Shown one piece after another: positions 43,338-55,674 of a DNA stretch of 64,000 nt. The stretch is from Sphaerolaimus hirsutus (Eukaryota > Nematoda > Chromadorea > Monhysterida > Sphaerolaimidae), in NCBI GenBank assembly GCA_964036195.1, contig OZ038455.1:17749855-17813854 (forward strand), given 5' to 3'. Position 1 is the stretch's first letter, and every line of letters starts with the position of its first letter. The position numbers were made by a program, and so were the translations under genes. The notes beneath the pieces were generated by a model, which worked only from the letters and a program-made list of their open reading frames with translations, made no database searches and was not told the origin of the DNA.

Positions 43338-46300
43338 TCAATCATCAAAATCCTCCAGTTCCTCATAATAGTCTTCATTGATCGCCTGAGAATGTGTGCA
43401 ATTTTAGTATACCGTTCTATTTGTTAAAAAGAAGTAAACAGTTTACATCTATGAACATCTGTAATGGTAAACTTATAGAAAAGTTTCCAACTGTTTCCCA
43501 GATATATATATATGCACACTGGGGAACTGTACATATCAATTACTGTAGAAATACTAAAGTCTAGTAGACACTGCACATAGAAACATGTACAACACCGAAA
43601 ACCACAATTGAACCCAAGACGTACCACCAGCCGTTTTGCGTAGCCCTCCTCATCCAAAGGGCAATTGCGCGGCGTCGTACCGGCGCGCGATTGGCGGATC
43701 GGCTGTGGCACGGTACGGCGCTGTTCACTGGTCGGCGGCGGTTCGCTTGTCTGCACATTTTCATACTGTAAACATAGATTACAGTACGAAGCAAAATATC
43801 GAAGCAATTTTCTATCCTAACCGTTTCGGTCCCGGCAGCCGCTTGCTCGTTCTTCTTTGCACTTTTGCGCGCGCTGGCCGGGGAACTGGCAGCAGTCTGA
43901 TTCTGAGTTTATATTATCATTTTATAATGGCAACAAAGTTGTACAACAGAAGCACTGCAGACAGAAACTTACTGTCAGGCGGTACCGCTTCGCAGCACAT
44001 TCTGTGTCCGGTACAGGCTGGCCAGTGCGTTTCTGGGCACTTTGCGGCAGCACGACGCCATCGTCGTTCTCGCAGTCCATTTCAGCGGGCTGTAAAAAAG
44101 CGGATAGAATTTACTTGCTTCTTAACACTGAATTATAAGTAGGAAAAAAAACAGAAACTGTCAGTCACCTCGGCATACTGCAGCTGTTGATGCTGCCGCT
44201 GCGGCGCCTGCGATGCCACAAACGAGTACGTGATGCCGTCTTCAGTGGCATCCACCTGGTGGCACGACTGCAAATATACATGAGAAATTTCAATTTGCAT
44301 ATGGTATTGCACATGAAGAAGTAATGAAATGTCTTACTAACGTTAACGTTTTGCAGGGCTTGCTGCAAGTGCTTCACCTCAAACCGGGTCGCCTGAAGCT
44401 TGGCAGCCAGGGCAACCTCGGAAGCCTGCCTTTGCATCAAGTGTGCGGCGATGGTCGTCGCTGTGTTCACATTCACCGGTGACGTGTACGGCAAACTCGG
44501 TGCTTGCAGGTTCTGTTGCGGAGTGGGCAATTTCTGCATGGTGGGCAATTTGCCCTTTTCCGTCGGCACGGATTTCTTCGCTTTTTTCATAGACCCGGCA
44601 AGTTGGTCCAGTTGTTGCGTCGGCTGTAAGTACGATATGTCACTTTATGATAATCATAAAGAAATGCACTACTACAAATAAGTACCACTGTGCACACTGA
44701 TTTACCGAAATATGTATAAGAATGTGTAAATTGGATTTCATCAAAAGTAACAAGAAGTAAATCTTTTAAATTACACATTTTCAATTTACCAAAAGATGCA
44801 TCTTAAGTAGTTTGTTGACACAAAAGAAAGAGTGCAATCCTCACAATTTGAGCCAGGTATTGTACCAGACTGTCATCTTGGTCCGGTTCGGCAACTTTCG
44901 CCTCCTGCTGCGGAAACGCAAAGTTGCCCGGGTTTGTTTTCTGATTTAAGTAACATTAGTAGTTAGTACAGGGTTGTTAGTTACATGCTGTTTACGTACA
45001 TCATGAAACACCACCGTTATACTCACCTGCACCGGCGTGACGTTGTAGTCCATTTCCACGTTCTTTTGCGGCGCGGCGAGGGGCGACACAATGAGCCCGC
45101 TGGTCCTGCGGCGGCGGCGTTCGAGCAGCGCACTGCCAGACGGATTGGCAGGCGGAGCCGCAACGATCGGCAAACTGGTCGTTCCAGTATGGGCGGATTC
45201 CTACGAAAAGTTAACATCATTTACGAAACGTTTCAAGTAAATTACTTTTTCCTACTTTTAAGTGGTGACGTTGAGATACGTTCAAGGCAACAGTCCCGAA
45301 AACACACACACTCCATCCACAAAATGTTTATCAATCAAATAACCTGGTTCATGATGAAGTCCTCGATCATGTCACAGAACTTGTTCAGATCGGCCTTCAG
45401 CAGCGTGTTGATGACGCCGATTTCCTGCTGCACCACACCGATGAACCGTATGTTGTTGATGAATGAGCAAATGCAGGGCAGTTTGCTGCGCTTCACGCTG
45501 TCCGCATTCACGCTTGTGCTCTGCAAATTAGCACATTTGAAAGATATGGTAGAATTGACTGAATACATGACAATAAAGAATAGTTTACCGATTGGGTGCA
45601 CTGCGACAGCATACTTTCCATGTTTTGGCGCATTGCACGGATTGCTGCAATGTCCATCTTGTCGATAATGGGCGCGCACTGTTGCAGCACGCTGTGAAAC
45701 TGGGGGTTCGTCAGCGGCTCGTGCACGCGGCATGTCTGGCGGTGGTTACGGCAATGTAAAAAAGTGTATATTAAAAACGGGAAATAAAACTAAAATGGTC
45801 AAAACGTAACACTTAACAACAACAATTTACTATTACACTTTAACGTTAACACAAAGTACATTTTTCTTCACTCCTTACAATTTTCCTGTTACATTCATGC
45901 AACTCGCACCTGGTTGTTGTCCTGCGCCATGATGGGCGCGTTGTCCTGCACCATGATGGGCGCGTTGTCCTGCGCCATGTCGGGCGCCTCGTGAAAATCC
46001 TCCGGCGGTGGGCTATTGACCGTTTGCACCGTCCCTGGCGCGGGGGGAACGGCACTCGCAGCCTGTTTCACTCGGTAATCCACGAGTTGCACCGCCATAC
46101 TTTGCGGCTCAAATTTCTCCGGCGTGAACGTGGTTTTCACCAATTTGCCGAGCATCAGGTAGAAGTTTCCCTGGCACACATTGTGCCAGTAAACTTGCAT
46201 TGCCCGGCGCCAATCGGTCGCTGTAAAGTGCACAACCACTGCTACAAACGTACAAACATAAAAACAACATTAAATGATACATTTCAGTAAACCAACATCT

Positions 46301-49300
46301 ACTGGCCTTTCTGTCTTTGAACACAATCATGGGCATGGTGGAGAACTGGATCATTTCTTCCGCCAGTTGCATAGCCTGGGCCTCCGATTGCCGCATTTGG
46401 TGCACCAGGGTAAAAATGATGTCCGCCTTCAAGTCGGTTCGCACCTTGTCCAACTCGATTTTCCACGCGTAGTGCCCCAGCTCGCGCCGGCTGATCTGAA
46501 TAAACGTGTTGAAAAGGTTATTACTGTTCCCCAAACTGTGATAATTCACTGACGCAAGGCTTATCTGAATCAACCTCGGGCACTTCTCCTGGCTGAACTT
46601 TCGGAATGGCGGCTTTTTCTTCTGCGGTGCAGCCCTGACTGCGCAGGCATTCCACGATGTCGGGAAACACTGAGTAGTTGTACCATTTTTGTGTAATGCA
46701 AATGCGAAGTTTACATCTACATGGCCCGGAAAGGGTAAACTCACCGGACTCATCTGCATAGTAGTCCATGTGCTTCAGAGTCGCGAAATTGAGCACCATG
46801 ATCTTCTTGTAGTAGTGCGCCCCGAGGTCCTCGTTTGACACGCCGCTCAGACGGCCGCCGTAAAGTATGCGCGCTTGGGTCAACGCTCTCTGAAAGGACA
46901 GTGAAACAGTGTTACGTGTATGGTGTAAAACAAAGTTGCTTACTTAAAACTGAAAGTAAAAGATTGTTTTCACTTGCTGTAAAACGGAAACTGAAAGCTA
47001 TTTGCACTTGCACAAAAACAAATACTGCAAAATGTTTTGCACTTGCCAGAAAAGGGAAACAGATACATTTCCCGCACTTGCCGTAAAACGGCATACAGAA
47101 ATTTGACACAGCAGTACTCGTCAACTGTAAACTGAGAAGTCTAAAACATGGTTAACCTTGAACTGCCGCTTTTTCGTGTCCCACATCGACTGCAACATGC
47201 CGCGGCGGGCCACCAGAGCGTCCTGGTTTGTTTTGGCGGACTCGTTCGCCACCTCGCGGGTCAACCACATCTTGTTGTCGGGGTAGTTGTCGTACGGGGG
47301 CTCGAAGTAGCTCTCCCTCGTGAAGTTGTTCCACGACCTGTTCACCGCCGGGTGATCGGACCGCTGAAAAAAGAAATGAAAGGATGGTTACAGAAAGGAA
47401 TCTTTAACTCTCAAATGAAAGTAAGCAGTAAACTGCAACTAACGTTCGTTTGCCTTTCCGGGTGATGCAGGTCGTACTTGGTGCACTCCTTCATGCTCCA
47501 GCACCTGTGAGTAATGTACGTGTTCACAACGTCCATTTACTTGTGTGATAAAAAAATACAAACAGAAACAAACAGCGGGTATTTCTGGAACAGCTCGTGG
47601 AACTTCTCCCAGAATTCTTCCGATTTCTCGGCCGGAATCAGCACGCTCAGCCGGCCTCCATCGCCGGTAATCTGAGGTCACTCACACACCGTCTTAACTG
47701 TCCAGTATACTGTTTCCAGCCATGCACGTTTGTAAATATCCTGTTAAATACAGGTAGCCTTCCGGCTAACCGTTTTATCATGATATTGTACGAATTGCAA
47801 GGCAAGCAACAGTTTACATTTACTTGCAGACGGTGTGTGACTGTCACCGGTTTTTTCGGTTTTTTCCCGGCCACTTTCAGCTTGCTCGGGCGCTTTTCAG
47901 TCTTTGACTGGGCCACCGCCAGCGACCGCTCATCGTCATCAGATGGCGTTTGCGACCCGTCGTTGGGCCCGCGGCCGCGCGGCCCCAACGGATTCATTTC
48001 CTGAGTTACGGTAGGTATGTGAGATTGTCACGTAACTGAAAATGTATGGGAAAGTCACAATTATGCACGATCCGGAACTATCCAAACCGAAGGGGTCCGA
48101 ATCGTAAGCTACCTCTTGGTCATCATCCTCCTGGGTGAAGTCCTCCACCCAGTCCTTGTCCTTCTGTGGATCGTCCTCGTCCACTTGGCCATCCTGAAGC
48201 TGTTTCAGTTGCTTCGTGGCATTCACGCGAGAGCGGCGCACGCTGCTGTTGTTGCGGCGGATGACTGGCACTTGCTGTATACAAGAAAGTGCTACTGTAA
48301 ATGCAAACTCTTCTTTTGAAAATGCCAAAAACGGTCATTTAAACGTACCACTTTAGCGACCTGTGCAGCCAGCGCCCTCGTTTGCTCCTCCAGTCTCTTG
48401 GCGTTTTCCTTCCTCCGCCTTTCCATTTCCACGTCCACTGCGCTCGGTGGCGACTTGGCGGTCTGACTGTACCGCGGCGTGATGAAGTCATCATCATTGT
48501 TCTGCAGTTTACAACGCTAAGTTTACTGTTTCATGTAAAGAGAACTTAAAATGAAGTTTACTACATCTGCGCATGCACATGGTAAACTGCAAACTTTGTG
48601 CTTGTAGGCATTCATAAATGTGTGTGGAACGGATTGCAGTTTACTTGAATGAGTTATGCCCCAGTAATTGCGTTTGACATATACATTATTTTGGTGAACT
48701 GACATGCATTCAAAGCCGATTTATGACGTTTCCAGCACACAGTTTGCAGTTCAGCGTGTGTACCCAAGTTAAATTAACCTCCCAGTCGTCCCACTTCACC
48801 TTGGCGCGCACATTTTCTTTTTTCACGCGTTCTTCGTGCAGGCTCCTTTTGCTTTTGGACGCCTTGCTCTTCAGCGCCACGTGTCGCTCGTACTCGAGCT
48901 TTGCCTGAGAGATATTTCAAAGTAGTGTTTTGCAGTGACAATTACACAGTGTTTTAAAACACAGTGTGTTTCAAATTCATGTATACAGCAAGACTCGCTG
49001 GTGGATTTTAGAACGGTACAAATCGTGGAATGTGTCTATATAGTTACTGCTTGAAAGATGAAATGTGTGGGTTCAAGCAAATCATGTTTACTGTGAGAAC
49101 CCATATCCCGTGAAAGTCTGGGGTTTGGCATTCCCGATCCCCATCCCAATCCCCATCCCCATCCCGATCCCTTCTAAGTAAATTCCGTTTTAACCGTACT
49201 GAAAGTAACACACTGTTTTTAAACACAGTGTGTTCCAAATAGAGGATGCATTGATGTTCTGGCAACCCATAGCAACGCTTGGTTCGCTAGAGAGTTTTGA

Positions 49301-52300
49301 ATATAGAAATGGTGCAACGTGTGTATATAGTTACTGCTTGAAACATGATAGATGTGGGTTCAAGTCCGTATCCCGATCCCCATTCGTATGCCGATCCCGA
49401 TCCCGATCCCAATCCCCATCCCGATCCCAATCCCGATCCTGAACCCTGAAAACTCAATCCCCTTTGAATCCTACTGACAATGACACACTGTTTAAGTACA
49501 GTGTGTTTCAAATAAATTTTCGCTGTAATATTTTCATGTTAATACACAAATATTTGCACAATTTGTTTTGCTGTATGGAAGAAATCGTGCAAGGTGTCTA
49601 CAGTGTGTGCTTGAAACATGAAAGATTTGGGTTCAAGTCCCTATCCCAATCCCCATCCCGATCCCAATCCCCATCCCGATCCCAATCCCCATCCCGATCC
49701 CGATCCCCATCCCGATAAGTAAATTCCCTTTGAACCGTATTGAAAATAACACACTGTTTTTAACACAGTGTGTTCAAAATATTGGGAAAGCTTGCACGTG
49801 TGGGCCTACACACGAATCGCAAGAATCTCCATTTGTACTGTAGAAATAGTGGAATGTGTGTATATAAATGTGTGCTTGAAACATGAAAGAAGCGGGTTCA
49901 AGCAAATCACGTTTACTGTGAGGAACGTGATTCCCATCCCGATCCCGATCCCCATCCGTATGCCGATTCCCATGCCCATCCCGATCCCAATCCCGATCCC
50001 GAAAACTCAATCCCCTTTGAATCCTACTGACAATGACACACTGTTTAACTACAGTGCGTTTCAAATAAATTTTCGCTGTAATATTTTCATGTAAATACAC
50101 GAATATTTCCAGATTTATAGTGTTTTGCTGTATGGAAGAAATCGTGCAAGGTGTCTACAGTGTGTGCTTGAAACATGAAAGATTTGGGTTCAAGCCAAAA
50201 ATGTCCAAAACATTTCAACGTGAGAATGACACACGGTTGTTAAAAACCGCGTGTTTCAAATAATAAAGGTAACTCAACCTGTCAACTGCACACAGGTATT
50301 TTTGGCATGACATTCATGTGTACAGTGCGTGCTTGAAACATGAATGATGTGGGTTCAAGCAAAAAATGTCCAAAATTTAAATGTCCAAAATTTAAATGTC
50401 CAAAAGTCAAACGTCACCTTCTCAGTCAGCGTCAGATCATACTCCGATGGCGGGCGGGCAGTCTGAAAAAAAATTAAGTCGGAAGTGCGCACACGTCTAA
50501 TGTGTCATACAACAGAATAAAAGCAGTATGCCTAGCCTAACTGAACAACTTAATTCACTGGCAGTTGGGAACAAGAGCGTAATGTCGCAGCAAGGGCAGC
50601 AATCCAGCGGGCCTTACGCTGCGCAACAGTCGCAGTCCGATTTCAGTCGCACTTTCTCACATGGCATGTTCCAGTTTCCCGCCACAACGAACACTTCAGC
50701 CTACCCCTTTCCACCACCGCCCCCAAACAGGTGCTTGTGTACACATTTCAGTATCGTTTCTCTAAAGCTACCTGCCTATCAAGAACCAATTAAAATTTAA
50801 ACAGCACATTCTAATAAAGAATGTGCTCCAAATAGTGACGTATGATCGTTTTGGACAAGGATTTACGCAACAACATTCTGCTTGAGACTGCCACCAAACA
50901 CTAAAAATGCATGCCATGATCATTTTCCCTGAAACATGACATAAGCGGGTTTCACTTTTCACACTGCTAAATGCTTTTTGTGATTGCAGGTGCAGCAAAC
51001 AGTTCTTATGTGATAAGGTTTGTGTATGAGAAAATGTAACAGTGTGTACACAAGCACAGTTTTCGTTTTCCGGTACCCGGTGCGTCTACACCCAATCAAA
51101 CAACACAAGTGCAAAGCGGAACTTCAGTGTCCACAGCGGAAGGCATGAGTATTGACAGGAGTGAGGAGGATGCAGGCCCCAGAATGACACCATTTCAAGC
51201 TGTTAGTTTACAGTGCGGTAAAAACTGACCATGTTGACAAAAATTTGTCAAAGTTGATCACGTGTTATTCTTCAAGAAATACGGGTTTTTTCCATTTCTT
51301 TCAAAATGCAGATGGATGAGCTCATCAACTTCACGAAAACCACCGAGAACAACATCGTACACGTGAACACGCAAGTGCAGAAACTGGTGAACACAGTGAA
51401 CCAGTTTACGGGCAAGATGCATATGGCCAGTAAAGCTACGGAGGTTCTGTTGGAACACACTAAGTTGCTCGAAAAGAAAGAGAAGGCTTATGAGCGCATG
51501 GTGACAGAGCTCGTTCCGCGTGACCTGCAGCGTACCCATCCTGTCAATCGCTACATGTGAAACACTGAACCAACTGATTCCCCCCTTTTATACAGAGAAC
51601 TGTGACGTTCAGAAAGTACTGCTTAAAAGTGAACCGTTCTTGTAATACATGTCTCGGAAAGCGCAACAGAACTACAAACTCACTTTACTATTGTCAAAAT
51701 TCAAATTTCGCTTCACGTCGGACGCTGTGGGCAGGGCTGTGTCAGCGGGTTTGCCCGGCGGTGCGGTCCGGGTGGGCTCGGCGGGCGCGGCGTGATCGTC
51801 CGGCGAGGCGGGCGTGTCGGGCTCGGCGTTATTGGGTGGGTTCTGGTTATCCGCCCACCACGGAGCACGAAAGTCTGCAGCCTGAAAAAATGAGAAATGT
51901 TGAAAGAAATTTGCATTAGAAAAAGCTGTAAAGTAGCGCATGCACACGCTAGTTTACTGCCACATGTAGGTAAACTGATAAAGCAGCTTTGAACGCATTT
52001 CAGTTCACTGAAATGGTTTATTCATTGACTGCAGTTGCCAGAGACATCACTGTATGAAACGCAAATGCGTTATAAGTTGAGGTATCAGTTTACAAAAATG
52101 TTGCGGTAAAGTAGTGTGTGCATGACCATTAGTACAACAGAAGCTGGATTACAGGGAAGCTAACTAACACCAAAGAATGACACCGAAAATGAGGGAAAAA
52201 GTATAGATGGTGCATGTACTTCAGCGATGTACATGCTTAATAATTAGTTGAAATCAGAATCCACCTTCCTTTCACCAACACCGGGAAAGTGCACAGTTAA

Positions 52301-55300
52301 TAGTCCTAGAAGCTACAAAAAACTTTAAATGGTAAGTGCCACTTACAGTTAAACTTACACTGTCGAATGGCCTACCTGCCATTCAGAAAGTTATTCGAAA
52401 AAAGTTAACAGTAAAATGTTAAACAGTGTCGGGCTAACGATATCCATCAGGCGACGCAGAAGCGAATTTGTGCGGTGGTAAATTGGAAAGGGTGCAAACG
52501 GGCCCGGTGTCCTCGTCGTGTGCCGAATCCAACCGTCGTCACCGGGACCCGAGTGAACCCAGCCCTGGCCCTTGTCCAAAACATCTGCAGAAAAGAGCAT
52601 GTTACAATGAATGTTTCGTTTCCATGTTAAACTGACAGTTAGAAAAGAGTACCGTCTTTGTACATGTCCGGCAACGGGGTAGTGCACGTGGGCACGAACA
52701 ACTTGTTCCGGATTTCTTGCAGGGTCTGCGAAATAGGAGAAACATTTTGAGAAAATGTTTTGCAAAAGGAACTTAGCCATGTATAATTTTGTAAATACAA
52801 AATTATAAAATCAGAGCAGTTTAAGCCAGTTTCGATTCAGCCAATGTAATTCTCACTTTTTAAGAAACAATTAAAATTTTAAGACAGTGAAAAAGTGGGC
52901 ATTTTGATGGCTGAAAAATATATATATGGCACACACTGAGACATTTTTGATTCCAAGAATATACACCTTTCTAAGAACCAATTAAAATTGTCAGCCAGTG
53001 AAACAGTGAGAAATTTGATGGCTGAAAAATATATATATGGAACAGACAGAGACATTTTCGATTCCATCAATCTACACCTTTCTAAGAACCAATTAAAATT
53101 GTCAGCCAGTGAAACAGTGAGAATTTTGATGGCTGAAAAATATATATATGGCACACACTGAGACATTTTTGATTCCAACTTCTGATGCATGAGGTGAACA
53201 ATTTTGAAAACAGAAACATGGGAAAAAGTGATTTTACAGAAAGATTTTGGTACAACAAAAATTTAAATATGGAACCCACTTAGACATTTTTTGATTCCAA
53301 ACATACCTGCAGAATGTGCAAAATTTTCAAAACAGAAACATGGTGAAATTTTATTTCACATGAAAGATTTTGGTTATACACAAATATAAATATGGAAGCC
53401 ACTTAGACACTTTCGATTCCAACGGAATATGCAGAAGGTGAAAAATTTTCAAAAGAGAAACATGTGAAAAATGGATCTCACATGAAACATTTTGGTTGAA
53501 CAAAACTATATATGGAACCCTGTCAGACACTTTTTGATTTCACACATATACGCAGAGTTTGCCAAAACTTAGAAACGGAATTATGGGAAAAAGTCATTTT
53601 ACGTGACCGATTTTTGGTATAACAAAAATATAAATATGAGCCCATTTCCCTACTTTTTATGATTAGTATACGTCTCCATATTTCACCAAAAAACAATCGT
53701 ACTGAACTAACTTCGGCGGTGATTGTGCCCTTCACCTTCTGCACGCCACTGCTTTTCGGTTGCCGGTCAGTGCGCTCTTCTGGCACGATCGGATCGCCAT
53801 ACTGAAATACGTAAGAGTACATCTATTGAAGAATTTACCAAACTGAACATTCTTATATTGAAACTTCCGCATACTTCAAAATTTACATTTAACAAAAACA
53901 AAGTGCAAAAAGGATGAAAGTAAAGAAGTAAACTTACTTCATTCAGAGGGGCAGTTCTGTACTCACACGTCCTGTTGTGCTCCTCCCTCAAGCGCTTCTT
54001 TTCCGCAATCTTCCCGGGGCTGTCCGGCGGAATTGGTAGGCCGGCCTCCATCGCCGCGCGCGCTTCCCCATCCTGCAACACATTCAGAAACGTCTAAAAC
54101 ATGTCTCAAGAACACTGAAATAATTCTTACTGAAAGTAAACTAACGTAAATACCGTGACACCGCGGCTTGTCACAAATGAAGAGCGGCCACTTTCGCTTG
54201 GGCTTCTCGGCTGTGGCAGCGTCTTGGCCAACTGTTGGCGTCGGGGGCTTCGCTTTATCACCTGTGGCAGTGTCTTGGCAAACTGTCGGTGTCGGGGACC
54301 GCGAACCCCCAACAACGACAGTTTTCACGGGCAATTCCTTGGCGGGCGGTACGACGGGCGCGGGCGCGGGCGCAGGCACGGGCGCGGGCGCGGGCGCGGG
54401 CACGGACACGGAAGCCGTAGTGCTTGCAGCGGGTGCAACCACTGCGGACGGCACAAGGGGACCACCGTACACGTTTGTGGCTGCCTCACGTGCCTGCCGT
54501 TGCAGCTCCTACTGCAAGCTGACAGTGTGTGTGTGATCAAACTATCAGTTTACATCTACATTTTACATAATGGGTAAAAGGTGCTACAGTATGTCTGTCA
54601 CAGTGTGCAAAGTTACACTGTCATGGCAACATCAGTTTACATCTACTTTTTACATAAGTGGTGAAAACAGCAACAGTAGTTCACGTTGCGCAAACTTTCA
54701 CGAAAGTGTACAGTGAGGTAATGCCGGAAAGAAAACGTATTCAAATAAAGAAAAAATGACAAACCATTTTTTTCTCTTTCAATTGCAGCCTCTTCTGGTC
54801 TCTGCACCGCTTTGCCCCGATTCTGTCATTTTCCAACTTTCTGAGCCTTCTTTGCTCCTCCATCGACAATTTCTGCTGGCGCGCTCTTTCCTCCTCGCGC
54901 GCTTTTTCCTGCTCCTCCAAATGGTCACCGTCAGCGGGGACTTCCGGCTCAGCCGGAGACTCCTGACTCGCGAACAAATCCTGAAAAGGAACATTGTGTA
55001 CACTTTTGACACGGTGGAAAGAGAATTCCGCATAGTTGAAACAAATGAAATGTGAGTTTACGAAAAAGCACAGAAGTTTGCTAAATTAGAGCTGAATTTA
55101 GACAAATTTCAAATAAAGAGTAAACTGTGTGTGTAGAAAAAGTTCAGAAACCTGTACAAATATAAGTAGCAAACCTGCGACAAAACCCTGCCAAACGAAT
55201 GTGCGAGGTGATCGTCGGGGACAAGCACGCGCTGCGGCTCGGAAATGTCGCGCTGAGAACTCTGCGCAGCCTGCCCTCTGGTGCGCATGTTTGTGCCTCG

Positions 55301-55674
55301 GCCACGCATGGGCGGTCCAGTCGGAACGGTCTGAAGTGGGGCAAACGATTTGTAAACATTGGTTGGCTTATCTTGGATTGTAAATATCGCGTTGGCTTGT
55401 AAACATTCGCAAATTGTAGATAAATTGGCAGATGTCCAAAACACACTTGTACTCAAACAAAAATGATAACTAGAAAGTGCATGATAAGAAATGGTAAGAT
55501 AACCAAAGAAATCGGATGAGTAACCTGTTCTGGGGGCTGGCTCTCAGTTTTCTGCTTTGGCGGCCATCCACGTTTGTTTCCATTTTTGCCTTTGCCGCCA
55601 TCCGAAGTCGTTTCCGCGGTCGCGGAAACGTTTTGCAATCGGCCGCGCGCCATACCGCTCAAAGTTCGGACCAT
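43338..55674 (-). CDS. Unrecognised 1,558-residue protein of the giant element (31 exons)
   Basis: Exons: 55674-55525, 55330-55175, 54980-54765, 54508-54146, 54072-53938, 53801-53712, 52725-52653, 52584-52439, 51881-51684, 50462-50418, 48904-48779, 48501-48349, 48274-48113, 48000-47824, 47671-47574, 47504-47444, 47363-47157, 46889-46745, 46669-46575, 46495-46303, 46241-45910, 45735-45589, 45520-45344, 45200-45027, 44940-44845, 44623-44342, 44267-44169, 44089-43973, 43896-43822, 43765-43625, 43385-43338. All joins keep GT-AG and phase with no stop. The N-terminal third is basic, with AT-hook-like RGRG, a charged coiled coil near 115-170 and an Ala/Pro run (APAPAPVPAPAPAP) near 195. An acidic patch lies near 650 and KKPKKP near 720. 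Residues about 731-1107 look folded and Trp/Tyr-rich, and there is a second ERRRRR patch near 1240. It ends EELEDFDD. It occupies the place of the Myb-like second gene of Harbinger elements, but I see no clear Myb/SANT repeat. It could be two adjacent genes. Confidence 0.72.
46920..47112. repeat. Decayed TAGGGTGTCAA-family fragment in an intron
   Basis: Repeated GCACTTGCC plus GTAAAACGG-type units end with AAATTTGACACAG, resembling the body and right end of 7298-7579 in reverse order. It lies between exons 17 and 18 of the large minus-strand gene. Confidence 0.5.
48569..48765. mobile_element. Harbinger-type MITE nested in the giant element
   Basis: Left GCGCATGCACATGGTAAAC and right, read in reverse, GGGTACACACGCTGAACTGC pair as inverted ends. 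The inner AATGAGTTAT and CCGATTTATGACG match the MITE at 6387-6607. It sits in the intron between exons 11 and 12 of the large gene. No clear 3-base duplication. Confidence 0.55.
48934..50400. repeat. Array of about six hairpin units in an intron
   Basis: Units start at about 48944, 49205, 49481, 49748, 50035 and 50226. Each opens with a hairpin like ACACACTGTTTTTAACACAG and later has a second stem, GCTTGAAACATGAAAG...GGGTTCAAGC. Four units then carry GATCCC arrays. Units 2 and 4 resemble each other, as do 3 and 5, so the larger period is about 550 bases. A decayed seventh unit lies at 50796-50960. The GGGTTCAAGTCC stretch looks like a tRNA B box, but no cloverleaf is visible. Confidence 0.75.
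50528..51560 (+). CDS. Nested 208-residue coiled-coil protein (4 exons)
   Basis: Exons 50528-50730, 50990-51017, 51055-51201 and 51312-51560 join in frame to 208 residues. The acceptor of exon 3 (ACACAAG|CAC) is weak, so that join is the least sure. Residues 1-67 are Gln/Ser-rich and end in a proline run. The middle is Thr/Ser-rich with an acidic DRSEEDAG. The last 82 residues, from MDELINFTK, form a long amphipathic helix with heptads (VHVNTQVQKLVNTVNQF, VLLEHTKLLEKKEKAYERM). The gene lies entirely inside the intron between exons 9 and 10 of the large minus-strand gene, on the opposite strand. No family recognised. Possibly an oligomerising cofactor of the transposase (inference). Confidence 0.65.
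51936..52127. mobile_element. Harbinger-type MITE nested in the giant element
   Basis: A 192-base element with ends GCGCATGCACACGCTAGTTT and, read in reverse, GGTCATGCACACACTACTTT, like those of the giant element and of 6387-6607. The flanks are GTA and ATT, so no intact duplication. It lies in the intron between exons 8 and 9 of the large gene. Confidence 0.75.
52870..53190. repeat. Three tandem copies of a 111-base unit
   Basis: GATGGCTGAAAAATATATATA begins at 52906, 53017 and 53128. Units also share CTAAGAACCAATTAAAATTG and CACTGAGACATTTTTGATTC. The reverse-strand frame through them (KMSQCVPYIYFSAIK repeats) reflects the repeat. Lies in an intron of the large gene. Confidence 0.9.
53191..53680. 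repeat. About four tandem copies of a unit of about 120 bases
   Basis: Each unit carries GAAACATG, then ACATGAAAGATTTTGGTT-like sequence, AAATATGGAACCCACTTAGA and TTTTTGATTCCAA. It follows the 111-base array directly and shares the GACATTTTTGATTCCA end, so the two arrays probably have one origin. Confidence 0.8.

Noticed and set aside
44985..45668. A 227-residue plus-strand open frame
   Set aside because: It is the shadow of exons 23 and 24 of the large minus-strand gene, which have matching splice sites and continuous phase.
49049..49080. tRNA gene suggested by GGGTTCAAG B-box-like sequence
   Set aside because: No acceptor stem, anticodon arm or A box could be folded around it in any of the six units.
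52879..53190. Repeat protein (KMSQCVPYIYFSAIK) on the minus strand
   Set aside because: It coincides exactly with the 111-base tandem repeat, has no splice continuity with neighbours, and is interrupted beyond the array.
54155..54577. Arg/Ala/Gly-rich plus-strand frames
   Set aside because: Reverse-strand shadow of the Ala/Pro-rich exon 4 of the large gene.
54780..54830. bZIP DNA-binding basic region in exon 3 of the large gene (LENDRIGAKRCRDQKR)
   Set aside because: Spacing between the asparagine and the arginine is one residue too long for the bZIP signature and no leucine zipper follows.
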